Part shown: positions 16,851-20,000 of the stretch, one piece after another
Position numbering within the stretch: position 1 is the stretch's first letter
Layout of the letters: each line of letters starts with the position of its first letter
NCBI GenBank assembly: GCA_963575745.1
Contig: CAUYUJ010001411.1
Location: 1 to 20,000, forward strand
From: Prorocentrum cordatum
Taxonomy: Eukaryota; Sar; Dinophyceae; Prorocentrales; Prorocentraceae
Length of the DNA stretch: 20,000 nt
Direction: 5' to 3'
Notes under the pieces: model-generated
Seen by the model: only the letters and a program-made list of their open reading frames with translations
What the model was told of the DNA's origin: nothing
The model's database searches: none
Made by a program: the position numbers and the translations under genes

Positions 16851-17733
16851 TCAATGCTGATTGCGCCATAGGGATCACCAGTTACCTTAAGAAGAAAGGA
16901 GGAGAGTGGCCCAGCCAACTTTCCAACCGAGACAGCCCCAGCCGAGTCGCCAGCAGATGCTGCAGCCCCAGTTGTTGAAGGCAGTGCCCCGAGCGCCGCC
17001 GCCGCCCCGGGACAGCAAACTCAGCAATGCTCTCGCCCGGCATCGCGACCGAGGTTCCAGTATGGAAGGCAAACTCATCGGGCCGCTCACTATAGTCCTG
17101 TGTCTGCCGGCTCAGCCGCGTCAGGCACCAATGCCGGCTGGGTCGATTGTGACAGGATCCAGTCGCGGGCAGATGAATTCTGGACCGAGGGGCCCCTCCC
17201 CGAAATACTGGCTGTAGAGCCGGTTGGCGGCCTCGCGCGCGATGGCGGCGGCTCCGGGCCGGCCATGGACGGCGTCTACGACGCGACCGTCGACTACGAA
17301 GACAAGACCGAGAATGGAGACATTCGAGGATATTATGTACACGTATCCCGGCATCATCAAGGCACCGGTCATAGCAAAACGTGGCAATGGTTCAGTCTGG
17401 ACGAGTACAGCGACAAGTTCCAGCGCGACTCTGGGACGCCAAGCACCTTGCCGGTGCCTGCCCCGCCGTCTGCGCCGAAGGCGAGACCGCCTTAGAAGGG
17501 CCAGGGCAAGAGTGAGCCAAGTGGCTGGAGCTCGAGCAGAAGAGAGGACAGCTCCTGCAGGGACCAGAACCAGTGGCGCTGGAGTAACAGCGATCCCTGC
17601 GGTGACCCTCGTGAATGGAGGGGTCTATGGAGAAGGTGGTGCTGCGCAATGGAGCCAGTGCGACAAAGTCGATGCTGGTCCGCGCTACTTCGTGGAGCGG
17701 GTGCACCAGGTGTGCATGGGCATTGAGGCCTGA
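16851..17733 (+). pseudogene. Segment 8: Ala/Pro linker and C-terminal part
   Basis: Frame 0 is open from 16851 to TAG 17493. An Ala/Pro/Glu-rich linker is followed by a better-ordered stretch (ATVDYEDKTENGDIRGYYVH, then HSKTWQWFSLDEYSDKF). The frame continues in phase after TAG as a Ser/Arg/Trp-rich piece. The coding look then moves to frame 1 with AVTLVNGGVYGEGGAAQWSQ, ending RYFVERVHQVCMGIEA at TGA 17731-17733, which reads like a true C-terminus. It could be the end of the same protein as segment 5 or a separate small gene. Confidence 0.4.
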
Positions 17734-18170
17734 GCTGGAAATATTCGCTCAGGCGGGGAACGTCGGGCTTCTTCGGCCTTCCGCCCCTTGGCAACCACCG
17801 TCGAGCGGTAAAATGCTTTTTGGGGTTCGCTCTGGTGTCTGTACATATGCACAGGCCAGGTGGGTTGGGGGTCGGAGCGGCTCTACGGATCCCGCCGCGG
17901 GGGGAGTGAATGCACCCCTTCCGCGCCATTTTTCTTCCGCCTTGCCTGCTTTCTTTCCTTGCGCGCGCTGTCCGTCTGCTGTGCTGACTGACTTTTTCTG
18001 CTCCTGCAGCTATGCACTTTGGCTTCAGGGAAACGGAAAAGGAGCGAGCCTGCGGCGCGCGCGCGTGCGTCGGCCGGCGGGCCGGCCTCCTCCTTTCAGT
18101 GTTACCTTAGTGTATGATTGACAGCGTTCTCCTTTCTTGACAATGTCATCTGCGGACCCCACTGATCATG
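17734..18170. other. Spacer downstream of decayed gene
   Basis: No convincing gene. The segment holds an acceptor-like signal (below) and, at the right end, a perfect ATGATATATCAT palindrome (about 18166-18178). No polyadenylation signal was identified. Dinoflagellates often lack the AATAAA motif, so its absence is not informative. Confidence 0.45.
17984..18009 (+). promoter_or_regulatory. Candidate 3' splice site
   Basis: CTGAC (17984-17988) is followed by ACTTTTTCTGCTCCTGCAG, with the AG at 18008-18009. Branch-like sequence, pyrimidine tract and CAG are all present at sensible spacing. The downstream frame is open for about 37 codons to 18121. Use is unproven. Confidence 0.35.
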
Positions 18171-18665
18171 ATATATCATCAGAACATCTTGCAAGGGATT
18201 ACGAATGTCCAGGCAAAAGACTGGAGGAAGAGGAGGGGGTGGTTTTGAGGGAGGAGGGAGGATCGAGGAACAGGATTAGGAGTGTCGATTGAGACGAGGA
18301 GCGGTAAGAATTGGAGGACGGCGGCGAGCAGGCGTTTGAGGATGGGGGGCGGAGGAGGATTCAGGATTTGTTTGTCAATCAGTGTTGGGCTTCTGGACAC
18401 ATCGGGAGGCTGGAGGACTCGTCGTCGTCGTCGTCCTTCTTCTCCTCCTCCCGATTCGTCTCCTCCATCCTCGCCTCTTGCACCGGTCCCTCCCCCTCCC
18501 GCCTCGCGATTGCCTTCATTTTCGCCTTCTCCTCCGACGTCGCGCCGCCGCCGTCGACGGAATCCCAAATCAACTTAGACTCGGTCCCGTGGCCCGGGGC
18601 TCCACCTTGCCAGTTGTAGCCTCGGCGACGAGAGCTTCCAGAAACGATTGAACACAGAGGTCGTG
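18171..18665. other. Mixed spacer with a short TCG run
   Basis: A purine-rich plus strand (about 18220-18360) changes to pyrimidine-rich after a (TCG)n run at about 18419-18435. GGGCTTCTGGAC at about 18389-18400 resembles module B of the mosaic repeat over 12 bases, too little to call a copy. No supported gene. Confidence 0.45.
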
Positions 18666-18708
18666 CCGCCGCCGCCGTCGCCGTCGTCGTCGTCGTCGTC
18701 GCCGCCTC

Positions 18709-18760
<52 letters not shown>

Positions 18761-18867
18761 GTTGTCGACGTCGTCGCCGCGGTCGCCGCCGCTGCCGCCG
18801 TCGTCGTCGTCGTCGTCGTCATCGTCGTCGTCGTCGTCGACGTGGTGGTCTTCGTCGTCGTCGTCGG
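18666..18867. repeat. TCG/CCG trinucleotide array
   Basis: About 200 bp of CGT/TCG alternating with CCG blocks, similar in make-up to 6211-6418. It is interrupted by GACG and GTGGTGGTC near 18767 and 18840. Reverse frames are Asp- or Thr-rich repeat translations. Confidence 0.95.
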
Positions 18868-19088
18868 CCTGGCAGGGCGAGGCGCTCGCCTTCAGCTGGG
18901 CCTGCCTCTCCGGTGGCCTCTGCGAGCAGCTCGCGGCCGCGGCCTCCGGGGACACGCTGCTGGCGGGCCCCCCCCCCTCCTGCGCAGCTCCTCCCCCTTG
19001 GGGGCCGGGCCGGCACACGATGGAGCAGCATCTTCGGGCGCCGGCAGGAGCACGGGCCCGCGTGCTGCTCGCACCCCCGAGGCTCTTC
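18868..19088. other. GC-rich spacer between arrays
   Basis: About 220 bp of non-repeat DNA. Frames in either direction are Ala/Gly/Pro/Arg-rich and lead straight into the flanking arrays. No gene supported. Confidence 0.45.
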
Positions 19089-19480
19089 CTGTCTCCTCTG
19101 TCTCCTCTGTCTCCTCTGGCACCTCTGTCCTCCTCTTCCTCCTCCTCCTCCTCCTCCTCCTCCTCCTCCTCCTCCTCTTCCTCTGTCTACTCTTCCTCCA
19201 ATTCCTCCTCCCGCCCACCCCGTCCCTCCCTCCCTCCCCGCTTCAGCCTGCCTTCCTTCCCTCCTCAACTCCTCAAAATCTCCTCCTCCTTCCACTTTTC
19301 CTCCTCCTCCGCCCTTGCCCCTCCTCCCTCCCTCTTTCGTCCTCCTCCCTTGCCTCCTATTCATCCCTTCCTCTTCCCTGCCTTCCTTCCTCCTTCATCC
19401 TTCTTCCTCCCCCTTGCTTTCCCCCTCCTCTCTCTGTCCTTCCCCTCCTCGCCCTCTGCCTGGCGCCCGCTCCGTGCCTT
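19089..19480. repeat. Pyrimidine-rich tract: 9-bp tandem, (TCC)n and degenerate tail
   Basis: It starts with CTGTCTCCT repeated three times exactly (19089-19115) and further decayed units, followed by pure TCC at about 19138-19177. Then come about 300 bp of degenerate C/T with very few purines on the plus strand. Long Ser/Pro/Leu frames reflect composition. Confidence 0.9.
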
Positions 19481-19636
19481 CTCTCCAGTGGCTGCTCGCA
19501 CGCAGCCGTCCCCCCCAAGATGCTGGCGGCTGACAGGGCTCCCCGGAGTTCTCGACAGGGGCCTGCGTTGTGCTCCCCCGAGCGAAGTCACATCGTCATC
19601 GAATCCTGAATTCTGCATCCTTTTCATCCTCCTCCC
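19481..19636. other. Unassigned spacer
   Basis: About 155 bp of ordinary sequence between the pyrimidine tract and the CAT array. No feature recognised. Confidence 0.5.

Positions 19637-20000
<364 letters not shown>

Larger units (their letters stand above)
12290..17733 (+). pseudogene. Large decayed coding region with Tpt1/KptA-like centre
   Basis: This 5.4-kb tract has few simple repeats, more balanced base composition than its flanks and coding-like sequence throughout, but the coding look moves between frames. By position mod 3 I follow: frame 0 (12290-12930), 1 (12931-13290), 0 (about 13265-13695), 1 (about 13672-15560), 2 (about 15535-16230), 1 (about 16240-16812), 0 (16851 to about 17560) and 1 (to 17733). 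In-frame stops lie at 13003 (TAG), 13500 (TAG), 13876 (TAA), 14284 (TGA), 16660 (TAA), 16848 (TAG) and 17493 (TAG). All three stop codons occur, arguing against a reassigned code, and the frame changes lack splice sites that would explain them. An old pseudogene, or a degenerate copy of a multicopy element, is the simplest reading. It may derive from more than one gene. Confidence 0.6.

Noticed and set aside
12931-17733. Reassigned stop codons or programmed frameshifting to explain the broken coding region
   Set aside because: TAG, TAA and TGA all occur in frame together with several frame changes, and no slippery-site-plus-pseudoknot context was seen. Mutation is simpler.
18010-18030. TGCACTTTGGCTTCAGG as a relic of the dinoflagellate spliced leader
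   Set aside because: Only partial similarity to the leader's TTTTGGCTCAAG end, with mismatches in the diagnostic part; probably chance.
18380-18412. Fourth copy of mosaic repeat module B
   Set aside because: Only about 12 exact bases plus CATCG match; too short without an alignment score.

Overview
This window looks like nuclear DNA of a GC-rich dinoflagellate. A core dinoflagellate such as a Prorocentrum relative would fit, but the species cannot be fixed from the sequence. The case rests on four things: a very high load of long trinucleotide arrays (GGA/TCC, TCG, GAT/ATC); a retrotransposon-type RNase H fragment with a zinc-finger-like tail of a kind I associate with dinoflagellate genomes; polypyrimidine-AG splice acceptors; and no compact bacterial gene organisation. 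Most long open frames are translations of simple repeats and are not genes.

Layout. 1-2.3 kb is GC- and pyrimidine-rich with no gene I can support, and ends in a GGA array. 2.5-7.4 kb is a graveyard of short repeats. It holds a dispersed mosaic repeat family (2545-2738, 5151-5318, 6902-7380), a foldback element with an 18-bp perfect inverted repeat (3159-3370), a 257-bp element with ~49-bp inverted repeats and a possible 5-bp target duplication (5640-5906), and a weaker inverted pair (5327-5480). A possible signal-peptide exon (4155-4328) is followed by a good splice acceptor at 4441. 7.5-10.0 kb is dominated by TCC, GGA and a 1.1-kb GAT/GCT/GGT array. At 10082-11495 on the minus strand lies the 3' part of a non-LTR-type retrotransposon frame: an RNase H domain with all four acidic positions plus a Cys-rich tail, with no reverse transcriptase and simple-repeat arrays on both sides.

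The most interesting tract is 12.3-17.7 kb on the plus strand, which is low in repeats and coding-like throughout. It reads as one large ancestral coding region (about 1,800 codons if it was a single gene) now broken by several frame changes and by in-frame TAG, TAA and TGA. Its centre (about 14287-14830) carries motifs of the Tpt1/KptA RNA 2'-phosphotransferase family: R-H, R-A-x-Q-G-H-S and an H-x-T-like site. The other segments I do not recognise. 17.7-20 kb returns to spacer, TCG/CCG and TCC arrays, and a pure (CAT)n tract of about 78 units.

No rRNA, tRNA, CRISPR array, operon or intact housekeeping gene is visible. The plausible functional stories are mobile-element decay, microsatellite growth inside repeat families, and the remains of a large Tpt1-like multidomain gene.
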